This document shows, one piece after another, positions 44,901 through 51,439 of a DNA stretch of 57,279 nt; within the stretch, counting starts at the first letter, position 1; each line of letters opens with the position of its first letter. The stretch is from a virus, in IMG/VR virus record IMGVR_UViG_3300042309_002674, positions 1-57,279 of that record; one strand, 5' to 3'. A model generated the notes under the pieces. That model saw only the letters and a list, made by a program, of their open reading frames with translations. It made no database searches and was not told the origin of the DNA. The position numbers and the translations under genes were made by a program.

Positions 44901-46513
44901 TTGGCCGTCCTATTATTGATCAAGATCGTGATGTTGCCAGAGCGGCTGCTGCAAGCAGGCGTGAACCCAGATATAAAGATCCAGTAACTGGCGAGGTAAA
45001 GGATATACCTGGCGGGCTTCCAAGTCTTGATGGAGAATCTCAATATGGACAATTTATAGAAAGCGTTAAACCTCTTGGGTATAGCTTGCCTACAGATTCG
45101 GGCCCTTCACCAGCATATGAGGTAAAATATGGGGGATGGCAAAGAAATACAGAAGCCGATATAACTAGAAATTATATGGAGCAATATGGATTTGGCAAAG
45201 GTGGTATGGAGGGGTATGCTGCGAAAGTAAATGAAAAAATTAAAGTGCTTGAAGGGCCATCCCCAGCACAGGCACAGGCTCTTAACCTCGCCCAAACAGC
45301 TGTTAACGGTGCTATGGGTGGTTGGGGGGCCTTTGGCGGTGGGCTGGCAGAAACTCCAGAAGGTTTAGAAATAATTAAGAGGTCAAGAGAGTGGGCTTTT
45401 AAAAATGCCGGTGATCCCTCAGCGCAAATACCTTTATCAGATTTATTACCAGATAATTTAAGAGAGTCTATTAGGGGAAACACTCGCAAAAATACGCCAA
45501 ATACTTCATCTGAGTCTAGGCTCTCAAAGCCAATTTCAAATGAGAAAACTTATCCAAATACAAGCCCTGTTTCTCGAAAAGAAACACCAATTGGCAAAAG
45601 TGCTGCCAATGCGCCAAGTACGTTTTCTAATTTTGGTGGTAATAATAATTTGCCATTAACTCAATATACTCAAGCTTCTGCGGCACTTACCGAAGCCAGT
45701 CGCGCCATAAATGAAATGTCAAATTTTCCATCTTTTGGTTCGCAGCCAATGTTGGGATCATCAGCGCCGTTAACAAACTTATCAGATAGTTCTATAAATG
45801 GCATCCAGCAAGGAATGGAAAACGCTATTAAAAATAGTGCCCCTGCAATGTCTAACAGTAGTTTTGGGATGACGCCGCCACCATCATACCAACCGGTCCC
45901 ATATACCACTTCGCCTGGTGGTTCTGCTATTGCTCCAAACCCATCGACAATGGGCGCAGACCCTACACAGCTTGCGCGACAATCAGCGCTTTCATATGCT
46001 AATACTGATAAACCCGTATATGATTTTAATTATACAGCATCTCAAACACCTGCGCCTGTTTCTAATGCTCCTTACGTACAACCACCTTCTCCACAAGCTC
46101 CACCAGCACCACAAGCACCACAAGCACCACAGCAACAAGGCGGAGGCACATCTTTTCAATCTTTAGAACAGGCAATTAAATCAGCAGAGCAAACCATAAA
46201 AGCCTCAGAGCAGACTGTAAAATCTGCAGAGCAAGCCGTAAGAGAATTGGCAAACAAGAATAATAACAAAGACGATGGCGGTAATGGGGGCCAAAATGCT
46301 GATGTAACTTTAGAAGTTAATGTAGATGTTGACCCTCCAGAGGTAAGTATAGATTTAAATGTTGATACTAAAGACTTATCTTCACAGCTTGCATCGTTAC
46401 CAAGTGAAGTTATGGGGGCAATACAGCCAACAATAAATCAAATACAAACAGAATTAACAAGAGTAAAACAAGAGATAGCAATTCTTTTCCAGTCTTTGAG
46501 TAATAACAGGTGA
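35969..46513 (+). CDS. Tail tape measure protein, modular, 3,514 residues
   Basis: Residues ~70-400 match the phage tail tape measure (TP901 type) core: INTVFNLDQGG, FDTASEAALEFSRQGLGVEETTKRT, ANVDAGFAVSSADLAEALSRVG, GNSLKTIFTRLNRE. Hydrophobic stretches lie at ~440-470 and ~1510-1610 (GLGGAIAAPILAETI; IGGPKGALVGGLVGGGMLL). Ten GFIPNF-type motifs occur at residues 577, 661, 1050, 1236, 1311, 2253, 2326, 2372, 2692 and 2770. Two regions look like enzyme domains: PD-(D/E)XK-like at ~935-985 and zincin-like at ~2445-2640. The C-terminus is Pro/Gln/Ala-rich (PQAPPAPQAPQAPQQQ), then a short heptad helix and an acidic beta segment. The length predicts a tail near 0.5 micrometre. Tape measures can be cleaved and partly enter the host. 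Confidence 0.88.
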   Translation: MARPSIPVDVIGNTAQLRRQIEELSKTPVVLNIQGAGGRGARGLERQSSAISDIGTGLAAGGAAARSFNQPLGKINGNVSEIDKSLGAANARVIAFGAAAGGIFALQNAVGQLFTSFVNTEKKLAEINTVFNLDQGGLKSFGKQIFKTAGQTGQSFDTASEAALEFSRQGLGVEETTKRTRDALVLSRLSGLDAASSVNALTASVNSYRKEGITTGQVVNKLANVDAGFAVSSADLAEALSRVGSSAQDAGVSFDELIALVTSAQQTTARGGAVIGNSLKTIFTRLNREKTTELFEGLGISTLDEQGNEKNQIGLLKDLAGVYGTLGTQQKNYVAEQVGGVFQLNILKAALSDLGRQYSVYDRALQTSLGSTNQADKRNEQLNQTLSGLGTQTLANVQSAASTIGGELFAPAAKNVLNIGNFLAQGVNESESSSVGTKLGQGIISGLGSFLGGPGLALIGAVLAKLFGDFSKYGASAGKSLLGLDQAAKNQATIQQSVAGYLQKNASLYSAIASGQTSVTSAAKQYLQVINQQSAALQAQAAIAKQVAAAVTANVGRSATTPVVVPSTASGKKTRFSGFIPNFGTRDYYQEVENAGASNHKNGYRAGILKGVTVHDGMGNKERAWMTSRESKKTFTNASGFKATQITPPNGFSSDTMMASSGFVPNFGAFRGPVTKEEIEIAKKQMAESGRAGYLKRVGAELTDQQIAKELRNSTLPMDPVGRGKALNDKIQSLTEGAATRFNKQVAIINQRRQSIGLAPLTESRIAQLESAGAKQPTQNEWNELFKNQYRKISSAEYDAAIAKDAKLRGESGFRKGGYIARPDTPENQVINLGDLSSKPGGISLVHSMERGPQAITAQTPIDTKKGGSGKAYRASVLTSGIDTSVIKGALPNTKQRMEEAVTQLANDFGRSLGLKNTLTVADIPNAGSVASAAGVAFEQALTGFVKRSTRRAENARVDFADPTNLRKFFYNIPGMYEAKQNPGPKNVQDVIKKYVDTNKEFQSEAARVKKPNIAPFRAGKWTPSPEEQKKLEALKSQPKTNNPYLQAYSGFIPNFGPNIAAIQKLMTQGATSGERQAAFAAMQRIQSNALSKLGTGDKLTKFRELLYGSKSNAGFNLDAIKIKDLKYKPLLAGAKELGLSMKDLELLAGNPIAINQLRGLSGKTKSSSFAKGFLPSGSGQKLNPLLGRNKFQANWIKEFAKKNNIDLKNPDAMFKIASAFAKKYPNEQSMFGFNSGFIPNFASEFKTAQKRAVGAEKLFGKGAVMDEYKGMSYVRQPGQSSNFKTMMKQDHPEGFKAAVQNSAVSQGLSRGFIPNFAPNEEEYGGGLTASALQGLLMTLAFTLPQRGSMAEGIEQERRKNAEAFIKKRSEDQKFEAQRRANQQRSDAVRQKQSILSERRSGKITQEEARKKYNNINKVIASSGEDLKKSFIKIDENLQKSNERLSTNQKYLSRINEVALKNAGATGRGASLFGKAASIIPGVSQEKAVAGFEGLKQKGRGIRESQIFKGPGAGLGGAIAAPILAETIAAELGRDTTGGRVASAAGNAASFALTGAAIGGPKGALVGGLVGGGMLLNEIITARGSTLSETSKESEKATQEAGRINDLAGQALSDIGDYYEAVGSQGPDSKKAKKLKKQLTSTISKFGPDSAKKLFEAFYQGPEKFQEEIGKQQDQATKEQKTREAGQALSKISEGTRARKSFAGIFTSQLPDLLFGQETKGGLKGYTSDLEKENISDTVRQGLFGGLGSQEILDRVEKDFGGAGNLIKIFTDAEAATKKFEKRVKELGGTGGRSLEKFAESMEYVYGSSEGKEFLSTIDKQKKALLDLTEKGFGASLSESGRKAFLENLDVTALRQVGGDVAKDIVDARGIIKQEEDVRTTRGESNQMRVAQQMAKVQSEMQDYTGRGGESFGEIISSYQTGELNKLERQRLAGPTPDIISYNEEREAKRQERIQKSQRRLDFLQQYGVKGGKSDMQSIIQEAYGARIAEAEDLGIANMPGLKQSIFENIRRQVYGFAGRGDETAQYEVDMKADAKRRQQAMPEYIQKKSQFEQQISGYGAEQLVKEQEKVKSNLGIQQELLGLMRSEAGMTGEGAAQKMIQGIDREIQDMGPVFSYEKDRQDQLQSLIEKRSQVENYLPQLRQTSDDYNVIRGQEAGSEMMIQSMQQMLQSLRQGTKEQPSVPAEDKDASGKATNQAAANMATSADKIASASEKAASAMSAFATSAASSIEKLTALSAMPTPASNAPNTSAMGFIPNFAMPSKKNINQTKNLESFASGKTATYHTNPFPHVRNAGQPTFGSAMRDHGGLENALNDSAEMQKNFASGFIPNFASFGEIKAKFSSKPEYSTAFGKIDKIKDFFTNFRAPELPIPNFAYNPEMVPGNTPRAMKKAFANVQEVIAIVSQNLGFNAGNVNTPTSMSTGKYGQKGRAFAAVTTSSMGDSNVWFSDRLGRGNTLGIIANEATHVNQGLNILYDRNSYTNKLKSFTDFLESKGMVTGAQSGGGFSDNRRIAFTTTQEDSMASIQNKKKEIQEKADFSFKKDILKSESEMSQFAKITTSSLSQKIREQSEKTSSTVKNQHDKTLRDIENSFNKNQSLANQEIANFDQTVSRRRGGIGSEFNHSGDQQAYETERLSSLMHGLVSGIQVGNINAQDLVSSGAAANYDQAVQIIESVSGAEQMLRNSGINAARGFIPNFSNRNLAGVLEKFQAKNANYRSGILKTVTAHDGLGNSFKTYANSREAITRGTNDLGYKATMIEPPNGFNFAAKGYIPNFAPRGGVRVKNNFQRQMKEASNTRQKLLGLDETTQKAMAEAAEQRRSEAAYRELERRKNSSIDDAVKSDLTSEWQRLIDWGNDPDYTSRPDTLRSYLEQDKAARARYDRMQAAMSGKEKINENFELDTRNRISQRLQENKIDLSQPENLSPDQKSRAFKIAEEEWAKNIGSPTLGPDKKIVGNYPSGFESPIDKQQIPWSSEIGRPIIDQDRDVARAAAASRREPRYKDPVTGEVKDIPGGLPSLDGESQYGQFIESVKPLGYSLPTDSGPSPAYEVKYGGWQRNTEADITRNYMEQYGFGKGGMEGYAAKVNEKIKVLEGPSPAQAQALNLAQTAVNGAMGGWGAFGGGLAETPEGLEIIKRSREWAFKNAGDPSAQIPLSDLLPDNLRESIRGNTRKNTPNTSSESRLSKPISNEKTYPNTSPVSRKETPIGKSAANAPSTFSNFGGNNNLPLTQYTQASAALTEASRAINEMSNFPSFGSQPMLGSSAPLTNLSDSSINGIQQGMENAIKNSAPAMSNSSFGMTPPPSYQPVPYTTSPGGSAIAPNPSTMGADPTQLARQSALSYANTDKPVYDFNYTASQTPAPVSNAPYVQPPSPQAPPAPQAPQAPQQQGGGTSFQSLEQAIKSAEQTIKASEQTVKSAEQAVRELANKNNNKDDGGNGGQNADVTLEVNVDVDPPEVSIDLNVDTKDLSSQLASLPSEVMGAIQPTINQIQTELTRVKQEIAILFQSLSNNR
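37697..39922 (+). repeat. GFIPNF-motif cluster 1 in tape measure (five copies)
   Basis: Copies start at 37697 (SGFIPNFG), 37949 (SGFVPNFG), 39116 (SGFIPNFG), 39674 (SGFIPNFA) and 39899 (RGFIPNFA). Codons differ between copies, so the peptide rather than the DNA is conserved. The stretch between copies two and three holds the nuclease-like region. Confidence 0.85.
42725..44299 (+). repeat. GFIPNF-motif cluster 2 in tape measure (five copies)
   Basis: Copies start at 42725 (MGFIPNFA), 42944 (SGFIPNFA), 43082 (IPNFA, preceded by LP), 44042 (RGFIPNFS) and 44276 (KGYIPNFA). The long spacer between copies three and four holds the zincin-like region. Confidence 0.85.
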
Positions 46514-46528
46514 TAAGAAATTTACTAT

Positions 46529-48100
46529 ATGATCTCATTCGATAATGCATCGCTTTTAACATACAGTCACGTACCAAAGTTTTTTGGTGACGGAATATTT
46601 AATTATGCAGTAGAAAAAAATATAAAAATAGAAGGATATTTGCTTGACTTGGAAAATTTTGAAGGAGTCAGTGGCGTTGTAAGTGGCATAAATGTAATAA
46701 AAAATTTGGCAAAAACAAGTGGTGAATTTGTTTTGAATGGTAATTATTTAGGTACTGGTTATATTAAAAATATAGAAGTTAATGGAAGGCCCGATAATGA
46801 TCCTAATTGGGTTAGATATGCAAATTATATAGCTGATATATTAATTTTATCTACCGGATCTATTCATGATATGACTGGCAAATATTATCAAGATATTGAC
46901 CAGCAAGTTTTTAATACAAAAAATTTATACTTAGTTAATGATTTTAAAGAAAATTTTTCATTAAATTTAAATGATAATGGAATTTATAATTATTCTCATG
47001 TTTGCGATATTGGTTTTGAAAATGGTATAGCTAAAAATATTGCAATAACAATAGCTAAAACAATAGCTTCGGGTTTGATTTCTTCTGAGGTTCCTTTTGA
47101 AATTTTAAATAGCAATAATCAAGATTTTTTAAGTGGTAGAAAAATTTATAAAGAAACATATGATATAATCAACAATAGATTTAGCTTTTCCGAAGAATTT
47201 CAAAAATCTAAAAGCGGCGACTTTGCCGATGCATTATATGATTATCAAATAACTTATGATGAAAATGGGCTCATAGTCGTAACAGAAGATGTTACCATTA
47301 AAAGCTTGGCCTCTCCAATTTTTGAAAAGTCTATCGAGAAATTATTGAATATAAAATCAGGATCATATTCGAGATGTCAATCAATGTATTATGGTTATTA
47401 TGCAAATTCAGGAATTTTAAATGCAAATTCGTTGAATCAGGGATTGAATATTAATAGGTTCAATGGTGAAATTATCTGCCAAACTACATTTTCAAATGAT
47501 AATTTCATTGAAAGTGGCTATGATTGGGAATCAACAGTTGATGTTTCTGATGGGCAAAGCGAGAGAGTTGTATCTGTTAGTCTATCAATAGATGGGCATG
47601 GACCAAAAAATTCAACAACAAAATGGAATAATGCTTTAATGGGATTTAATAATAAAAAAAATATATTTGATAGCTTACTTGTAAGAAATAGCGGCTATAA
47701 TGCTTTAAAAAGTTTAAGTATTAATTATAAGTGCAGGCCGAGCGCGATGCCGTACTATTTAGTAAATCAACAGGCGGAATCATCTTTTTATAATGGAAAA
47801 ATTAATTTTACAAAAAATTATTCTGATATAAATGGGCAATCTATAGAGTCTATTTCAAGGCAATCATCTGTTCCTTTATATACAGTATATACTTCAGCTA
47901 ATATTAAAGTTAATCATCCGCAAACATCTTTAGGCAAATACGCCAAAACAGTGCAAACTTTCAATCCAAATCTTACACTTTCTATGCCTTCACCATCCAT
48001 ACTTGCCGGGATTGGGTTGCTAGAATCGGCTTCAACAAAGCATAAAATAAATGAAAATATCGTAGAAACTAATGCGATATATTTTACACATAATGAATAA
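46529..48100 (+). CDS. Distal tail protein, duplicated pair (member 1)
   Basis: 523 residues, directly after the tape measure, where siphoviruses encode distal tail proteins. Beta-rich with many N/Y/S residues. It begins NASLLTYSHVPKFFGDG and shares a pattern with the next gene: an N-terminal IKIEGYLLDLENFEG strand with GYIKNIEV, a NFSLNLNDNGIYNYSH segment with DIGFENG, and a later IYKETYDI... NENGLI-type hairpin. The strand-turn-strand order recurs in member 2 at similar spacing, so the two are probably paralogues forming rings at the tail tip (inference). Eight bases overlap the next gene. Confidence 0.6.
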   Translation: MISFDNASLLTYSHVPKFFGDGIFNYAVEKNIKIEGYLLDLENFEGVSGVVSGINVIKNLAKTSGEFVLNGNYLGTGYIKNIEVNGRPDNDPNWVRYANYIADILILSTGSIHDMTGKYYQDIDQQVFNTKNLYLVNDFKENFSLNLNDNGIYNYSHVCDIGFENGIAKNIAITIAKTIASGLISSEVPFEILNSNNQDFLSGRKIYKETYDIINNRFSFSEEFQKSKSGDFADALYDYQITYDENGLIVVTEDVTIKSLASPIFEKSIEKLLNIKSGSYSRCQSMYYGYYANSGILNANSLNQGLNINRFNGEIICQTTFSNDNFIESGYDWESTVDVSDGQSERVVSVSLSIDGHGPKNSTTKWNNALMGFNNKKNIFDSLLVRNSGYNALKSLSINYKCRPSAMPYYLVNQQAESSFYNGKINFTKNYSDINGQSIESISRQSSVPLYTVYTSANIKVNHPQTSLGKYAKTVQTFNPNLTLSMPSPSILAGIGLLESASTKHKINENIVETNAIYFTHNE

Positions 48101-49628
48101 AATTTATTACAATAATTTCGATATTTTTAGTGGGATTTGTTATACTCCATTTGTTTCTTATGTTTTGGAGTCGGATGGCCACATACAAGCAAAAGAAACT
48201 ATTACTTTAGATGGGGAAATATTTTCCGACTGCATATCTGGGTCATCTGGGATATTTTTAAAACAAAAAAATTTAATCAATAATTTTTCGAAAAATTTTT
48301 CAAATTTTAAAATTTTAGAAAATAGCCAGACAATTTATTCTTGTGATTATGCAGTTATAAAATCTATAGATTTTGATGAATCTAATTATACATATGTTGT
48401 TCCGTTTTCTATAGAGATAGACTGTTACGAAAAAGATTTTTTTAGTGGTTATTATGGCGTATATGGTATGGAAAACACTTTTGAGCTAGAAGAAAGCCAA
48501 GATCAAATAGTTGCTATAGCTCATAACGTTTCGGCTAAAGGATTTAATAATCATAATTCAGCAATATATAATGCTACCAACTGGGTAAATACACATTCTG
48601 GCTTAAAAAATATGCCACAAACTGCTTTTATCAAAATGAATAATGGTAATGAGCCAATCCTAACAGAACTGACTGAAGAAATAAACAGGTTTGATGGCTC
48701 GGCTTCGATAAAAGAGATTTATCAGTTTGATCAGGCAATTTTGGGTAGTGGAATTTTAAGATATGTAACAGATATTAAATTAAATAGAATAGAATTCAAT
48801 ACTGTTTCATTAAAGGGCCAAATAAATATGGGTAGATATGGTAATATTTCGCAAGCCAGAAATAGATTTAAAAATACTGATTTTTATAGTATCGCATCGC
48901 ATATTTATAGAAAATCTACATTATTAAATGATCTTAGCGCAATACCCTTGAAATATTCTATAAAAGAAAAATTAACAGAAAATACTCTTGATTTTGATAT
49001 TGAATTTAATAATGATAATGGGCCAATTGTTGTATTGGAAACATCGGCAAGTATAGATAAGGGAAATAGCGTGTCAAAAAGCCAATTCACAGCATCTATA
49101 AAAACAAAATTAAGCTCTAGAAGCGGAATTGTTTCTGCTAGATATCAAGAAGTTTTGAATTATTTTAAAAATAATTTTAATCCAATTCAAGAATTTATAA
49201 AAAATATGCCAAATGTAATTTTAGATTATGATTTGGCAAATTTTCGACACGAGCAGGATAGTGTGAAATTTTTAGAAAAAAGAGGCATCATAGAATATTC
49301 TTGCACTTGGTCTATTAATTCAATTAATAAATTTTTACCATGCTATTTTAAATCAATTTCGATAGAGCTTGAATCTGGTCCTCAAATTAATGATTATAGT
49401 TTTGTGCAGCCAATTTGTTCTGATTGGGTTGCTTTTATAAAAGGCTATAAATGGAAATATGGTAAAGCTTCTGGGAAAATAACAGTTTATCCTGGTAATG
49501 AAAGTTTAGCCCTTCAATGGGCTAGAAATCTGCTTGCTGGCCATGGTGGCATTAAAAATGTAGAAATAGAAACTACTTCACCTGGTAATATAAACTTTGA
49601 ATACAAGTATGATATTCATACAATATAA
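48093..49628 (+). CDS. Distal tail protein, duplicated pair (member 2)
   Basis: 511 residues from the ATG at 48093 (ATGAATAA overlap with the previous stop); an upstream ATG at 48072 would add MRYILHI inside the previous gene and is less likely. Landmarks parallel to member 1 are ETITLDGEIFSD, YAVIKSIDFDE, ENTFELEESQDQIVAIAH with AKGFNN, and a central IKEIYQFDQ hairpin. The C-terminus has a distinct block ISIELESGPQINDYSFVQPI then WAFIKGY-like strands and a Gly-rich LLAGHGGIKNVEIE. No enzyme motif is seen. Function inferred only from context and likeness to its neighbour. Confidence 0.6.
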   Translation: MNKIYYNNFDIFSGICYTPFVSYVLESDGHIQAKETITLDGEIFSDCISGSSGIFLKQKNLINNFSKNFSNFKILENSQTIYSCDYAVIKSIDFDESNYTYVVPFSIEIDCYEKDFFSGYYGVYGMENTFELEESQDQIVAIAHNVSAKGFNNHNSAIYNATNWVNTHSGLKNMPQTAFIKMNNGNEPILTELTEEINRFDGSASIKEIYQFDQAILGSGILRYVTDIKLNRIEFNTVSLKGQINMGRYGNISQARNRFKNTDFYSIASHIYRKSTLLNDLSAIPLKYSIKEKLTENTLDFDIEFNNDNGPIVVLETSASIDKGNSVSKSQFTASIKTKLSSRSGIVSARYQEVLNYFKNNFNPIQEFIKNMPNVILDYDLANFRHEQDSVKFLEKRGIIEYSCTWSINSINKFLPCYFKSISIELESGPQINDYSFVQPICSDWVAFIKGYKWKYGKASGKITVYPGNESLALQWARNLLAGHGGIKNVEIETTSPGNINFEYKYDIHTI

Positions 49629-49631
49629 TAT

Positions 49632-51416
49632 ATGTCAGCTTTTTCTCTAGATTATTTTTTTAAAAAAGGGCTTCAAGACAAGTCTAGGACTGTAGGTTAC
49701 TTTGATTTTTCTGATTTGTCAAATAGTGGCTCAACAATTTTTAGCGGCAATTATTTTAATAATATTGATTATTTATCATTTCTAATTGATAATCCTATAG
49801 AGTTCTGGGGCAGTAGTGGCGTTGCAAGCTTTAATTCCTCTGGAAATTACAAGATATCTGGAAATCTGTCAAATAGCATTTTTTATGCTGTTGCTGTTGA
49901 GTCAATGGCTACCGGTAAAGAAAATATTTTGTATTCATCTCTTGGATGCAATGGGAATGACTGTTCGGGATATAAGGTTAGCATAGCAAAAAATGGTTAT
50001 CCTTACATTGAGTATAAAGATGTAAATTTAGGGACTAAATATTTTTCATATTCAAAACCTATTAGCTCTAACGATTCTTTTGTTCTTTTTTTTGGTTTAG
50101 ATACGTTAAATAACTTGTTTTTGGGAATATATTCAAATGAAGAAAATGCCGTAATAGAAGAATCTTGCCCGTGGATTGCAAATTTTAATAATTCTAATTC
50201 TGCATATTTTGGCGGCAATCCGAGCCATGAGCAAGAAAAATATTTTTCTGGGTCCATAAAAGAGATCATAGCCTGCGAAAACTCTGCTTTTAAATCATTT
50301 GATAAAAATATTATTTTTAGTGGTATTGTTTATGAATTAGGGGAAAGTGTTGTAACTGGAATTATCAGCGGACAAACTGGAATTCTTTATGGAGACGTTA
50401 TTGAAATAAAATCATGCTATCTTGGAATTTCTGGAAATTCCGGAATAACTAATAGCCAAGTTTATTCGGGTGTAGAATACTATGTTCCAACTTATCAAGA
50501 ATTTATTGATTTTAATAACGAATCTTTTAGTAATTATTACTACAGCGGTGTAACTGGAGAGTTTTATCAAAGTTCTTATTTTGAAACTTCTGGAATAATA
50601 ATTTGCTCAGAAACAGTAACTGGCTATGAGTTTTACGAGTACGATTCTGGATATAAAATAGAATATGAAATTAAAACACTATCAACATTTTTAAATAACT
50701 TAAGATATTTGTATCCGGCACGTAATGGCATACAGTTTAATTTTAATTTAAATAGTGGTGATACAATTTGTGCCATTTATCAGCCAATAACAAATTTGAT
50801 CAAAAATGGGTCAAATTATAATATATTAACTTTTGATAATCAGCTTTATGCTTATTATGATAGGGACAACATAAGTAAAATATCAGGGTTGTATTTTAAT
50901 GGGCAATATCATAGATACTCGACTGGATATCAAAGCTCATTTAATGGTATAAATTATAATATTTCAGCAGATAATGATTTTGTTATATTAAATGATTATA
51001 TTTTTTCAAATAATAAAACGTATTTGCCTCCTGAATTTTCAAACGATCAATATTCTCATTTGCTTGCTGATTTATGGGCCGGATCTGGTATTAATAATGT
51101 TTCCCAAACTGGAATAGCTAGCGGTCAGCTAGTTAATGGTTTAAACTTTTCTAATTCTTTGGTTTTTTTAAATGGCCAATTATTAACATCTGGAATTGAT
51201 TATCAACTTCCAAGTAAAATAATGATTAGCGCAAATTCAGGATATAATATTATATCTGTTGTTTATTTAGATTTATTTAACAAAAATAGTATTATTAATA
51301 TTAATAATAGTAATACAAGGTTCATACCATTAAATGAAAATTTTATAGAAAAAAGCCTAATGGTTTGGATTAATGGAGTAAGGGCCATCAACGGCACGGA
51401 TTATACGGAAATATAA
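49632..51416 (+). CDS. Tail-tip protein with LamG-like N-terminus
   Basis: 594 residues. Residues ~1-220 resemble a concanavalin/LamG-like domain: YFDFSDLSNSG, IFYAVAVESMATGKENILYSS, SVLFFGLDT-type strand, AYFGGNPSHEQEKYFSGSIKEIIA. The middle has TG/SG turn repeats (SVVTGIISGQTGILYGDV, GISGNSGITNSQVYSGVEYY). The end carries two copies of a fibre-type NG hairpin: SLVFLNGQLLTSGIDYQL and SLMVWINGVRAINGTDYTEI. Likely an adhesin at the tail tip (inference). It follows member 2 after three bases. Confidence 0.6.
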   Translation: MSAFSLDYFFKKGLQDKSRTVGYFDFSDLSNSGSTIFSGNYFNNIDYLSFLIDNPIEFWGSSGVASFNSSGNYKISGNLSNSIFYAVAVESMATGKENILYSSLGCNGNDCSGYKVSIAKNGYPYIEYKDVNLGTKYFSYSKPISSNDSFVLFFGLDTLNNLFLGIYSNEENAVIEESCPWIANFNNSNSAYFGGNPSHEQEKYFSGSIKEIIACENSAFKSFDKNIIFSGIVYELGESVVTGIISGQTGILYGDVIEIKSCYLGISGNSGITNSQVYSGVEYYVPTYQEFIDFNNESFSNYYYSGVTGEFYQSSYFETSGIIICSETVTGYEFYEYDSGYKIEYEIKTLSTFLNNLRYLYPARNGIQFNFNLNSGDTICAIYQPITNLIKNGSNYNILTFDNQLYAYYDRDNISKISGLYFNGQYHRYSTGYQSSFNGINYNISADNDFVILNDYIFSNNKTYLPPEFSNDQYSHLLADLWAGSGINNVSQTGIASGQLVNGLNFSNSLVFLNGQLLTSGIDYQLPSKIMISANSGYNIISVVYLDLFNKNSIININNSNTRFIPLNENFIEKSLMVWINGVRAINGTDYTEI

Positions 51417-51426
51417 TTTATTATTA

Positions 51427-51437
51427 TGTAATTTATT
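51427..51437 (+). promoter_or_regulatory. Candidate late promoter (TGTAATTTATT)
   Basis: In the 23-base gap before the gene at 51440, two bases from its ATG. Only the TGTAATTTAT core matches; the last base deviates. Confidence 0.35.
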
Positions 51438-51439
51438 TT

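Noticed and set aside
35969-46513. Large protein read as a secreted polymorphic toxin or contractile injection core
   Set aside because: The N-terminal tape-measure core, its place after tail tube and chaperone-position genes, and the phage context explain it. No sheath, spike or other injection-system genes are present.
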